A stretch of 5,795 nucleotides of DNA from Candidatus Omnitrophica bacterium UBA5776 (GCA_002418595.1 DIEK01000016.1:1-5795), one strand, 5' to 3'; numbered from the stretch's first letter, positions 1 through 5,720 are shown. Translations and numbers: made by a program. The notes: generated from the sequence alone by a model not told the origin.

Positions 1-2
1 GG

Positions 3-503
3 CTATGAACGCGCGCATCCTGATTCACGGGGGAGCAGAACTTCCAGAAGCATATCCACGGCTTTCTCGACGGATTGTTCCCTCACGGACCTGCGTGTTC
101 CCCGGAAGAGGAACCCGCGGCAGAGAGTCCTTCTCCCGTAAGAGACGGCTATGAATACCGTGCCTACGGGTTTGCCGGGCCGGCCGCCGGACGGGCCGGC
201 GATACCTGTTATCGCGGCGCTTATCCGGCTTGAGGCGAGCCTGCGCGCAGCTTTTGCCATCATTTGCGCGGTGTAAACGGAGACAGCGCCTTCTTTTTTG
301 ATTTTACCGGCAGGTATTCCGAGCAGCTTCGATTTAGCGGAGTTGCTGTAGGCAACCAGACCCAGCTTGAAATAGCCGGAACTTCCCGGCAGGGAAGTCA
401 AAGCCGCGGAAAGCAGGCCGCCGGTGCATGACTCCGCAGCCGCCACGCAGTCTTCGGATTTGATCAGGTAATTATGCAGTTTCTTTAACTTCCCGGTTTT
501 CAT
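3..503 (-). CDS. pncC: CinA C-terminal domain protein, probable nicotinamide-nucleotide amidohydrolase (PncC)
   Basis: Complete 166-residue protein matching the stand-alone CinA C-terminal family. These cytosolic enzymes deamidate nicotinamide mononucleotide to nicotinate mononucleotide, recycling NMN into NAD. Visible signatures are the nucleophile region AAAESCTGGLLSAAL (about residues 21-35, candidate catalytic Ser25), GLVAYSN (48-54) and AAITGIAGPSGG (96-107), then the PVGTVFIAVS strand (112-121). The N-terminal MoCF-like domain of full CinA is absent. The length equals the usual single-domain form (about 160-170 aa), so it is not a truncation. It starts at ATG 501-503 and stops with TAG at 3-5. 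No Shine-Dalgarno sequence precedes the start; the reading frame stays open upstream only to an in-frame TGA at 540-542, with no alternative start codon between. The gene is divergent from the riboflavin operon and has no obvious functional link to it. Family assignment is secure; the enzymatic activity is inferred from the family. Confidence 0.93.
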   Translation of the reverse strand: MKTGKLKKLHNYLIKSEDCVAAAESCTGGLLSAALTSLPGSSGYFKLGLVAYSNSAKSKLLGIPAGKIKKEGAVSVYTAQMMAKAARRLASSRISAAITGIAGPSGGRPGKPVGTVFIAVSYGRRTLCRGFLFRGTRRSVREQSVEKAVDMLLEVLLPRESGCARS

Positions 504-509
504 CTTTTT

Positions 510-515
510 ATTATA
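510..515 (-). promoter_or_regulatory. Consensus-like -10 hexamer six bases before the cinA start
   Basis: The minus strand reads TATAAT at 515-510, leaving six bases before the cinA ATG. A start about 7 nt downstream would coincide with the ATG, giving a leaderless mRNA, which fits the missing Shine-Dalgarno. The -35 is poor: ACAAAA at 17-bp spacing, or GAGACA at a too-long 20 bp. The more distal promoter at 599-627 is much stronger, so this may be an alternative start or coincidence. Confidence 0.25.
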
Positions 516-539
516 ACCTATCGTTAATAACCTTTTGTC

Positions 540-575
540 TCAAGCCGAATTATCTTGTTCTACCTTTACTTCCAT
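540..575 (-). CDS. Possible 11-codon leader ORF upstream of cinA
   Basis: On the minus strand an ATG at 573-575 opens MEVKVEQDNSA and stops at TGA 540-542. It is preceded by AGGA (8-nt spacing) and GAGG (2-nt spacing), a better ribosome-binding context than cinA itself has. It lies about 17 nt inside the transcript predicted from the minus-strand promoter at 599-627. It is in the same frame as cinA, separated from it by the TGA and 12 sense codons. It could be a leader peptide supporting reinitiation at cinA, or a chance short ORF. The peptide matches nothing I recognise. Confidence 0.3.
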   Translation of the reverse strand: MEVKVEQDNSA

Positions 576-598
576 AGCCTCGTTCCTATCGCCTTTCT

Positions 599-627
599 AT
601 TATATCTCTTTCTAAAGCTGTTGACAA
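599..627 (-). promoter_or_regulatory. Sigma70-type promoter for cinA (minus strand)
   Basis: The minus strand carries TTGTCA (627-622), a 17-bp spacer, and TATAAT (604-599): 11 of 12 consensus matches at ideal spacing. The predicted start is near 592, giving a cinA leader of about 90 nt that contains the 11-codon ORF. The -35 overlaps the -35 of the divergent rib promoter by five bases. Strength is inferred from consensus match only. Confidence 0.75.
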
Positions 628-649
628 TCAAGAGAAGAGAAGGTATAAT
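621..649 (+). promoter_or_regulatory. Consensus sigma70-type promoter of the riboflavin operon
   Basis: TTGACA (621-626), 17-bp spacer, TATAAT (644-649): a perfect 12/12 match at optimal spacing. The predicted start is near 656-657, only a few bases before the first P1 base of the FMN aptamer at 660. The transcript would therefore begin almost directly with the riboswitch, as expected for a strong constitutive promoter whose output is set by RNA folding. No operator or other control site is evident apart from the overlapping divergent promoter. Confidence 0.9.
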
Positions 650-659
650 TATTTTCATC

Positions 660-849
660 AATCTTCGGGGTATGCGCGAGTAACATAAGCGCATTGGTGC
701 AAGTCCTGACCGGCGGTATAGCCCGCGAGTCTCAGCAGATCCAGTGCTGAAACAGATCTGGCGTAATTCCAGGGCCGATGGTGCCGTGCAAAGCGGCGTG
801 CGGCGCGCTTTTTATGCGCTCCCGCATAAAGTCCAGATGAAAGAAGATT
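660..849 (+). promoter_or_regulatory. FMN riboswitch (RFN element) aptamer
   Basis: The conserved RFN landmarks appear in order. P1 pairs AATCTTC (660-666) with GAAGATT (843-849) and is followed by GGGG. The L2-like segment is GGTGCAAGTCC (696-706). GACCGGCGGTATAGCCCGCGAG (708-729) forms P3. A variable hairpin TCAGCA/TGCTGA occupies 732-750. CTGG/CCAG (758-761/769-772) encloses the GTAATT-type loop. GCCGATGGT (774-782) and AGTCCAGATGA (830-840) form the P6 side. The element senses FMN in the nascent leader and controls the downstream rib genes. At 190 nt it is longer than most family members, because of one insertion between P1 and the P2 loop (about 671-691) and one in P6 (about 783-829). 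A terminator follows immediately, so control is most likely transcriptional: FMN binding stabilises P1 and allows termination. Confidence 0.95.
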
Positions 850-868
850 ACGGTTATGAATGACTGTG

Positions 869-901
869 CCCGAAGGATTTCATTCTTCGGGTTTTCTTTT
901 T
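869..901 (+). terminator. Intrinsic terminator of the FMN riboswitch expression platform
   Basis: CCCGAAGGA (869-877) pairs with TTCTTCGGG (883-891) around a 5-nt loop. The stem is 9 bp including one G-U, followed by TTTTCTTTTT (892-901). This is a textbook Rho-independent terminator 19 nt after the aptamer and 32 nt before ribBA. Its 5' arm can instead pair with CTTCGGG at 663-669 in the P1 5' strand, making the antiterminator. Read-through is expected when FMN is low. The terminated RNA would be about 245 nt. Confidence 0.92.
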
Positions 902-923
902 CCGGGGACACAATACTTAATTC

Positions 924-928
924 GGGGG
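924..928 (+). promoter_or_regulatory. Ribosome binding site that fixes the ribBA start
   Basis: A GGGGG run sits five bases before ATG 934. An in-frame upstream ATG at 856 lies between aptamer and terminator, has no Shine-Dalgarno, and would add 26 residues unlike any RibB N-terminus. The start at 934 is therefore preferred. Confidence 0.7.
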
Positions 929-933
929 TCATT

Positions 934-2142
934 ATGCTGAACAATATAAATGAGATCGTCGAAGAATTGAGCGCGGGCCGCATGGTCATCGTGGTAGACG
1001 ACGAGTCTCGCGAGAACGAAGGCGACCTGTTGATGGCGGCTTCTTTTGCCGGCCCGGAGGGCATCAATTTTATGGCGGCCTACGGCCGGGGGTTGATCTG
1101 CGTGCCGATGGAGGCAAAACGTCTGGAGGAACTGAAGCTTGAGCCGATGTATAAGGGAGCGGCGGGCGCCAAGCGTGATCCTTTTGCCACCGCCTGGATG
1201 GTTTCCGTGGACGCGGCCAAAGGCGTGACTACCGGCATTTCGGCTTATGACCGAGCGCGCGCCATAGAAGTGTTGATCAATCCCGGGAGTTCTCCCGACG
1301 ACCTGGTCAGGCCAGGGCATATCTTTCCGCTGCGGGCGGTCAACGGCGGCGTATTGGTGCGCGCCGGGCACACGGAAGCGGCTGTGGATCTGATGAAACT
1401 TTGCGGGCTTTACCCGGCGGGCGTGATCTGTGAGATAATGAACCCTGACGGGAGCATGGCCAGGCTGCCTCAGTTGACGGAATTCGCCGCCGAACACAAG
1501 CTGAAGATTTGTTCTATCGCCGACCTCATAGAATACCGCCGTCGGTCGGAAAAACTTGTCGAGCGTCTCAGCGAGACCGATTTGCCAACGGAGCACGGCA
1601 ATTTCAGAATGATCGTCTATCGCGATATGCTCAGCGGCACTGTGCATGTCGCGCTGACCTGCGGAGACGTGCGCGGCAACGAGCCGGTGATGGTCAGGGT
1701 GCATTCGGAATGCCTTACCGGGGACGTTTTCGGTTCTTTGCGCTGCGACTGCGGCAGGCAGCTGCACAAGGCGATGCAGATGATTTCTGCCGGGGGCCGC
1801 GGCGCAGTTCTTTATCTTAACCAGGAAGGCCGCGGCATAGGATTGGCGGAGAAGATACGCGCCTACAGTTTGCAGGATAAAGGGATGGATACGGTGGAGG
1901 CGAACGAGGCGCTCGGCTACAAGGCCGACCTGCGCGACTACGGCATAGGGGCCCAGATACTCGCCGATCTCGGGATCAGGAAACTGCGGCTCCTGACCAA
2001 TAACCCGCGCAAGATAATCGGCCTGCAGGGATACGGTTTGAGTATCGCTGAAAGAGTCCCTCTGGAGATGGAGGTCAATCCGGAGAATTATAGATATCTT
2101 AAAACCAAGAAAGAAAAGCTGGGGCATAAACTCAGCCTTTAG
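934..2142 (+). CDS. ribBA: Bifunctional RibBA: 3,4-dihydroxy-2-butanone-4-phosphate synthase / GTP cyclohydrolase II
   Basis: A 402-residue fusion supplying both committed steps of riboflavin synthesis in the cytosol. The N-terminal RibB half (about residues 3-200) makes dihydroxybutanone phosphate from ribulose 5-phosphate. It shows the acidic metal/substrate loop [12 protein letters not shown] (22-33), [18 protein letters not shown], and HTEAAVDL followed by GVICEIM. The C-terminal RibA half (about 205-402) opens GTP to the diaminopyrimidinone phosphate. It shows the zinc ligands Cys260, Cys271 and Cys273 in [26 protein letters not shown] (297-304, Arg300), [12 protein letters not shown] (332-343) and TNNPRK (355-360). 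Both active sites look intact, unlike fusions in which one half has decayed. It is the first gene after the riboswitch terminator; ribH starts 19 nt downstream. Confidence 0.97.
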   Translation: MLNNINEIVEELSAGRMVIVVDDESRENEGDLLMAASFAGPEGINFMAAYGRGLICVPMEAKRLEELKLEPMYKGAAGAKRDPFATAWMVSVDAAKGVTTGISAYDRARAIEVLINPGSSPDDLVRPGHIFPLRAVNGGVLVRAGHTEAAVDLMKLCGLYPAGVICEIMNPDGSMARLPQLTEFAAEHKLKICSIADLIEYRRRSEKLVERLSETDLPTEHGNFRMIVYRDMLSGTVHVALTCGDVRGNEPVMVRVHSECLTGDVFGSLRCDCGRQLHKAMQMISAGGRGAVLYLNQEGRGIGLAEKIRAYSLQDKGMDTVEANEALGYKADLRDYGIGAQILADLGIRKLRLLTNNPRKIIGLQGYGLSIAERVPLEMEVNPENYRYLKTKKEKLGHKLSL

Positions 2143-2161
2143 CAAGGAAAAGGGGGATTGT

Positions 2162-2626
2162 ATGGTAAAAGTCATTGAAGGAGATTTGATCGCCCAGGGC
2201 AGGAAGTTCTGCGTCTTGGCGGCGCGTTTCAACGATTTTATTTCTAAGGAGCTTATCGGCGGATGCCTGGATATGCTCGAAAGGCACGGGGCCAAACAGG
2301 AGGATATCACGCTGGTGCGCGTCCCGGGCGCTTTCGAGATCCCGCCGGCTGCGCGCAGGCTGGCCAAGAGCGGTTCCTACGACGCTTTGATCTGCCTCGG
2401 CGCGGTAATCAGGGGGGCGACTCCGCATTTCGAATACGTTTCTTCCGAGGTTGCCAAGGGAGTGGCGCAGGTTTCTTTCGACTCCGGCATACCGGTAGTC
2501 TTCGGGGTAATCACCGCCGATACCATAGAACAGGCGATAGAGCGCGCCGGGACTAAGGACGGTAACAAGGGAGCCGACGCCGCTCTTTCCGCCATAGAAA
2601 TGGCGAACCTTTACAGGCAGCTTTAG
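2162..2626 (+). CDS. ribH: 6,7-dimethyl-8-ribityllumazine synthase
   Basis: 154 residues, the normal length for the icosahedral-type enzyme. It condenses 5-amino-6-ribitylaminouracil with dihydroxybutanone phosphate, joining the RibA/RibD and RibB branches. Family marks are ARFND (21-25, Phe23 stacking residue), VPGAFEIP (54-61), [14 protein letters not shown] (80-93) with catalytic His89, VFGVIT (113-118), and Arg128 and Lys132 near [11 protein letters not shown] for phosphate binding. AGGGGGA ends four bases before the ATG. It sits 19 nt after ribBA and 10 nt before nusB, so the three genes are surely co-transcribed. Proteins of this family commonly assemble into capsid-like 60-mers that can enclose riboflavin synthase; whether this one does cannot be read from the sequence. 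Confidence 0.97.
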   Translation: MVKVIEGDLIAQGRKFCVLAARFNDFISKELIGGCLDMLERHGAKQEDITLVRVPGAFEIPPAARRLAKSGSYDALICLGAVIRGATPHFEYVSSEVAKGVAQVSFDSGIPVVFGVITADTIEQAIERAGTKDGNKGADAALSAIEMANLYRQL

Positions 2627-2636
2627 AGGGGGAAAG

Positions 2637-3047
2637 ATGCGTAAACGCACCCAGTCCAGGGAATTGGCAATGCAGTTGTTATATCTGATCAGCGTTACCC
2701 ATGACGACTTCGCCCCCGCTATGGAGAACTTCTGGCATGAAAACGAACGCGGGCTTGTGCCTAAAGAAATACGCGAGTTTTCCGTTGAGTTGGCGCGCGG
2801 CGTAACGGAGAATATGGAGGCGATAGACTGCAAAATCGCGGAGTTCGCCCTCAACTGGGAGCCGGAACGCATGGCGGTGATCGACAGAAACATCCTGCGT
2901 CTGGCCAGCTACGAACTGCTTTTTCGTCCGGATATCCCGCCCAAGGTGGCGATAAATGAAGCTATCGAACTGGCAAAGAAATATTCCGGGCAGGAGTCGG
3001 CAAAGTTCGTCAACGGTATCCTCGATAAGATTAAACCTCAGGAGTAA
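2637..3047 (+). CDS. nusB: Transcription antitermination factor NusB
   Basis: 136 residues, the usual all-helical NusB length. NusB pairs with NusE (ribosomal protein S10) on boxA RNA to support processive rRNA transcription and ribosome assembly. The N-terminus ([15 protein letters not shown]) has the typical basic first helix. The C-terminal signature is clear: [20 protein letters not shown] (74-93), then [20 protein letters not shown] and FVNGILDKI. It begins with ATG 2637 behind AGGGGGA. It is placed directly after ribH, an order seen in many bacteria, and so shares the FMN-controlled transcript. No terminator with a T-tract follows it; a 174-bp structured gap separates it from the next gene. 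Confidence 0.95.
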   Translation: MRKRTQSRELAMQLLYLISVTHDDFAPAMENFWHENERGLVPKEIREFSVELARGVTENMEAIDCKIAEFALNWEPERMAVIDRNILRLASYELLFRPDIPPKVAINEAIELAKKYSGQESAKFVNGILDKIKPQE

Positions 3048-3122
3048 TTAGCCTTACTCGCGGAGCATATATTCAAGATTGAACATTATTTACCGGTTAA
3101 GGTTGCGATGCCCGCATCTGGT

Positions 3123-3187
3123 CCGGTCATTCGGCTGCGGTTTTGAAACGTAACCGTTGCCGATGGCCGGTACGAGTTTCGCAGCCG
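3123..3187 (+). other. Structured intergenic region with competing hairpins upstream of the PHP gene
   Basis: The 3048-3221 gap holds no convincing gene. A long hairpin pairs 3123-3142 with 3152-3170: 19 pairs including two wobbles, one bulged T (3130), one T-T mismatch and a 9-nt loop. Within it, CGGCTGCG (3132-3139) is also perfectly complementary to CGCAGCCG (3180-3187), so the two folds exclude each other. Four CCGG cores occur at 3093, 3123, 3167 and 3191. A 12-codon ORF (ATG 3108, stop 3144-3146, AAGG five bases upstream) ends inside the hairpin. No T-tract follows, so it is not a standard terminator. I recognise no known RNA family. It could be an attenuator, an RNA-processing site or a repeat remnant. 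Confidence 0.5.
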
Positions 3188-3209
3188 TTACCGGATAACC
3201 CAAAAGGAC

Positions 3210-3215
3210 TATATT
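3210..3215 (+). promoter_or_regulatory. Weak -10-like TATATT just before the PHP gene
   Basis: TATATT lies six bases before ATG 3222, with only 3/6-match -35 candidates (GTTACC at 17 bp, TTACCG at 16 bp). The nearest Shine-Dalgarno-like sequence, AGGA (3205-3208), is 13 bases from the start. If active, the promoter would give a leaderless or near-leaderless mRNA. Support is weak. Confidence 0.2.
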
Positions 3216-3221
3216 AGAGTA

Positions 3222-4040
3222 ATGTCCGCCGACCTGCACGTTCACACTTTTTTTTCCGACGGAACTTCTTCCCCGGAGTACGTCATCAGGCTCGCCGCGG
3301 CCAAAAAGATAAGCGTGATATCCGTGACCGATCATGATACGGTGGAAGGGTACATGCCGGCGAAGAAGGAAGGATATGCCTGCGGGGTGGAGGTTATCCC
3401 CGGGATTGAGCTTACCGCCGAATATCAGGGTAACGAGGTGCACATCCTTGGTTATTTTTTCGACCCCGCACATAAAGGGCTGTTGAAGGAATTGAGTTTG
3501 TTCAAGGAGCGGCGCAGAGAACGCGTCCTGCGCATGGTCGGGAATCTTAACGCGCTCGGCGTGAAGCTCAGAGCGGAGGATGTTTTCGCTATCTCCGGAC
3601 AGGGGTCGGTGGGACGCATGCATATCGCAATGGCTATGCAGACAAAAGGCATTGTTTCTTCCCTGGGCGAGGCTTTCGAGAAATACATCGGCGATGATTC
3701 GCCTTCCTACATCTGCGGGTTCAGGCTTTCGCCGCAGGATGCGGTGAAGTTGATATTACAGGCCGGCGGCATCCCGGTGCTGGCGCATCCTTACAGCCTG
3801 AAGGCCGGAGATATCCTTATCCGCGGGCTGGCGGAGGCGGGTTTGATGGGGCTGGAGGTCTATTATTCGGAGCATTCGGCGCAGATGCGCGCCAAGTATC
3901 TCTCGCTCGCCGGAGAGCTCGGCCTGCTGGCGACCGGCGGGTCCGATTTTCACGGTAAAGGTAAACCCGCCGTCAACCTCGGCAAGGCGGTGCTTACCGA
4001 CGATTTGTTGGACAAATTGAGGAAAGCGGTGAAAATATGA
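3222..4040 (+). CDS. PHP-domain metal-dependent phosphoesterase (YciV/RNase AM-like)
   Basis: 272 residues, a complete PHP fold of the YciV/TrpH type. Known members hydrolyse nucleoside 3',5'-bisphosphates or trim RNA 5' ends; other PHP enzymes are phosphatases such as histidinol phosphatase. The trinuclear metal-site residues all seem present: DLHVHTFFSDGT (His6, His8, Asp13), TDHDT (His38), PGIE (Glu63), HILGY (His74), LAHP (His189) and GGSDFHG (Asp242, His244). A GRMHIA element (131-136) corresponds to the family's GRxH motif. There is no signal peptide or membrane segment, so it should be cytosolic. Its TGA overlaps the ribD ATG as ATGA, indicating translational coupling. The ribosome-binding site is poor (AGGA 13 bases away; GAG two bases away). 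Its substrate is not shown by the sequence. The rib context allows a role in the missing dephosphorylation step, but a nucleotide or RNA role is equally possible. Confidence 0.9.
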   Translation: MSADLHVHTFFSDGTSSPEYVIRLAAAKKISVISVTDHDTVEGYMPAKKEGYACGVEVIPGIELTAEYQGNEVHILGYFFDPAHKGLLKELSLFKERRRERVLRMVGNLNALGVKLRAEDVFAISGQGSVGRMHIAMAMQTKGIVSSLGEAFEKYIGDDSPSYICGFRLSPQDAVKLILQAGGIPVLAHPYSLKAGDILIRGLAEAGLMGLEVYYSEHSAQMRAKYLSLAGELGLLATGGSDFHGKGKPAVNLGKAVLTDDLLDKLRKAVKI

Positions 4041-5119
4041 ACGACGAAAAATATATGCAGATGGCTATGAGGTTGGCTTTAAAGGCCAAGGGAATGACAT
4101 CTCCCAATCCAATGGTCGGCGCGCTTGTGGTCAAAGAGGACAGGATTATCGGCCGGGGATATCATGAGAAGGCCGGCCTGCCGCACGCCGAGATCGCCGC
4201 CCTGGATGAAGCGGGAGGTAATGCCGCCGGAGCAACACTTTACGTGACACTGGAGCCATGCGCGCACTCCGGCAGGACGCCCCCCTGCGTGGATCGTATC
4301 ATAGAAAGCGGCATAAAGGAAGTCGTGGCAGGTATGCAGGACCCCAATCCGTTGAACAACGGCAAAGGGATCGAGATGTTGCGCGCTAAAGGGATAAACG
4401 TCCGTTGCGGCGTGCTTGAAGATGAGTTAAGAAAGATGAATGAGGTATTCATCAAATACATAACCACTAAACTGCCGTTCGTAGCGGTCAAGGTAGGGCA
4501 GTCTTTGGACGGGCGCATTGCCACCTCCGACGGCGATTCACACTGGGTCACCTCGGCTGAAGCCAGAGGATACGCGCGCAGGCTTAGGGGGGATTTCGAA
4601 GCTGTGATGGTGGGGGTGAATACCGTTTTACGGGACGACCCGCGGCTGGAAGCTGAAGGCACGCAACTGCGGCCTTATAAAGTGATCGTGGACAGCCAAT
4701 TGAGCACGCCTTGCACCGCCAAGATCTTTTCTCCGGGGGCGAAAGTCGTCCTTGCCACTCTTCCGGAACTCGCCGGCCAGGAGACGGAAAACCGGCAGAT
4801 CCTGGACGCCAAGGCCCGTATCCTGGATATCGGGGAGAAGAACGGACAGATTAACCTGCGCGCCTTGCTGAAGAAACTTGCCGCTGCCGGTATCACCAGC
4901 GTGTTCGCGGAAGGAGGCGGCACGCTCATAGGGTCCTTGTTCGACGAGAGACTGGTGGATAAGGTATTCTTTTTCATCAGCCCTAAAATCATAGGCGGCA
5001 AGGACGCTCTCGGTTCGGTGATGGGCCGCGGCGTGAAAAAGGTCGATAAGGCCGTGCGTTTGAAGAATGTGGAGTTGCAACGTATCGGAGAGGATTTTCT
5101 GGTGGAGGGGTATGTTTAG
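4037..5119 (+). CDS. ribD: Bifunctional RibD: diaminohydroxyphosphoribosylaminopyrimidine deaminase / 5-amino-6-(5-phosphoribosylamino)uracil reductase
   Basis: 360 residues, standard for the two-domain enzyme carrying out the second and third steps of the GTP branch. The deaminase domain (1 to about 145) has SPNPMVGALVV (22-32), HAE (His50 zinc ligand, Glu52 proton shuttle) and PCAHSGRTPPC (74-84) with zinc ligands Cys75 and Cys84. The NADPH-dependent reductase domain (about 147-360) has VKVGQSLDGRIAT (151-163), SHWVTS (168-173), MVGVNTVLRDDPRL (191-204) and FAEGGGTLIGSL (290-301). The start overlaps the stop of the PHP gene by four bases; GGTGA four bases upstream serves as ribosome-binding site. 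The 3' end overlaps ribE by eight bases. Both domains appear functional. Confidence 0.97.
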   Translation: MNDEKYMQMAMRLALKAKGMTSPNPMVGALVVKEDRIIGRGYHEKAGLPHAEIAALDEAGGNAAGATLYVTLEPCAHSGRTPPCVDRIIESGIKEVVAGMQDPNPLNNGKGIEMLRAKGINVRCGVLEDELRKMNEVFIKYITTKLPFVAVKVGQSLDGRIATSDGDSHWVTSAEARGYARRLRGDFEAVMVGVNTVLRDDPRLEAEGTQLRPYKVIVDSQLSTPCTAKIFSPGAKVVLATLPELAGQETENRQILDAKARILDIGEKNGQINLRALLKKLAAAGITSVFAEGGGTLIGSLFDERLVDKVFFFISPKIIGGKDALGSVMGRGVKKVDKAVRLKNVELQRIGEDFLVEGYV

Positions 5120-5720
5120 CGGTATTGTGGAAGAATTAGGCGTGGTGCGCGGGCTATCCGTTCGCTCCGGTTGTTCCCGTCTGCGGGTTCAGGCCGGCGT
5201 AGCCGCTGAAGGGACGGCCGCAGGTGACAGCGTGGCCGTAAACGGAGTCTGTTTGACCGTAACCGGAAACAGAAGCGGCCTGCTGGAGTTCGACGTTATG
5301 CCCGCAACCTTGAAGGACAGCAATATCGGCAGGCTCACGCCGGGGGCAAAAGTCAACCTTGAGAGAGCTCTGCGGGCGGACAGCCGTATCTCCGGCCACT
5401 TTGTCAGCGGGCACGTGGATTGCTGCTCGACGATACGCGCCAAGGGGTATCGCGCCGGGAATCTGGCTTTCAGCATTCTTTTGCCGGAGCGTTTCAGGAA
5501 GAACCTGGTTCCAAAGGGCTCGATTGCCGTGGACGGGATCAGCCTGACGGCGGCGGAAGTGAAGCCCTCGTTTTTCACGGTGTTCGTGATACCTTTCACC
5601 GCGGAGCACACGACCCTGGGGCTAAAAGGGCCTGGGCAGACGGTAAATCTGGAATTCGATATGCTCGTCAAGGCGGTGCTTGCGGAATCTTCCTTGAATT
5701 CCGGTATGTTTTTGATATAA
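5112..5720 (+). CDS. ribE: Riboflavin synthase, alpha subunit
   Basis: 202 residues with the duplicated lumazine-binding barrel. It dismutates two 6,7-dimethyl-8-ribityllumazine molecules to riboflavin plus the ribitylaminouracil that RibH reuses. The N-terminus MFSGIVEELG is the family hallmark and fixes the start at 5112, although the frame is open 15 codons further up. Repeat 1 (about 1-95) contains GDSVAVNGVCLTVT (Cys47) and MPATLKDSNIG. Repeat 2 (about 96-190) opens with GHFVSGHVD (95-103) and contains KGSIAVDGISLTAAEV and IPFTAEHTTLG. The ribosome-binding site is GGAGGGG inside the ribD 3' end, and the coding regions overlap by eight bases. The TAA stop lies inside a promoter-like -10 for the downstream tRNA. 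No terminator separates it from that tRNA. The gene is named ribC in some organisms. Confidence 0.96.
   Translation: MFSGIVEELGVVRGLSVRSGCSRLRVQAGVAAEGTAAGDSVAVNGVCLTVTGNRSGLLEFDVMPATLKDSNIGRLTPGAKVNLERALRADSRISGHFVSGHVDCCSTIRAKGYRAGNLAFSILLPERFRKNLVPKGSIAVDGISLTAAEVKPSFFTVFVIPFTAEHTTLGLKGPGQTVNLEFDMLVKAVLAESSLNSGMFLI

Noticed and set aside
856..933. Upstream in-frame ATG giving a 428-residue RibBA
   Set aside because: The extra 26 codons run through the riboswitch terminator, have no ribosome-binding site, and do not resemble RibB N-termini. The start at 934 has GGGGG at a good distance.
880..2367. 495-codon open frame on the minus strand opposite ribBA
   Set aside because: It is a shadow of a GC-rich gene: the + strand frame contains intact RibB and RibA motifs, while the antisense product shows no recognisable family and no ribosome-binding site.
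3123..3170. Long hairpin after nusB as an intrinsic terminator
   Set aside because: It is followed by TACGAGTTTCGC, with no run of T, so it lacks the release signal.
5067..5111. Fifteen-codon N-terminal extension of RibE
   Set aside because: Riboflavin synthases begin MFxGI(V/I)E, matching the ATG at 5112, which also has GGAGGGG just upstream.
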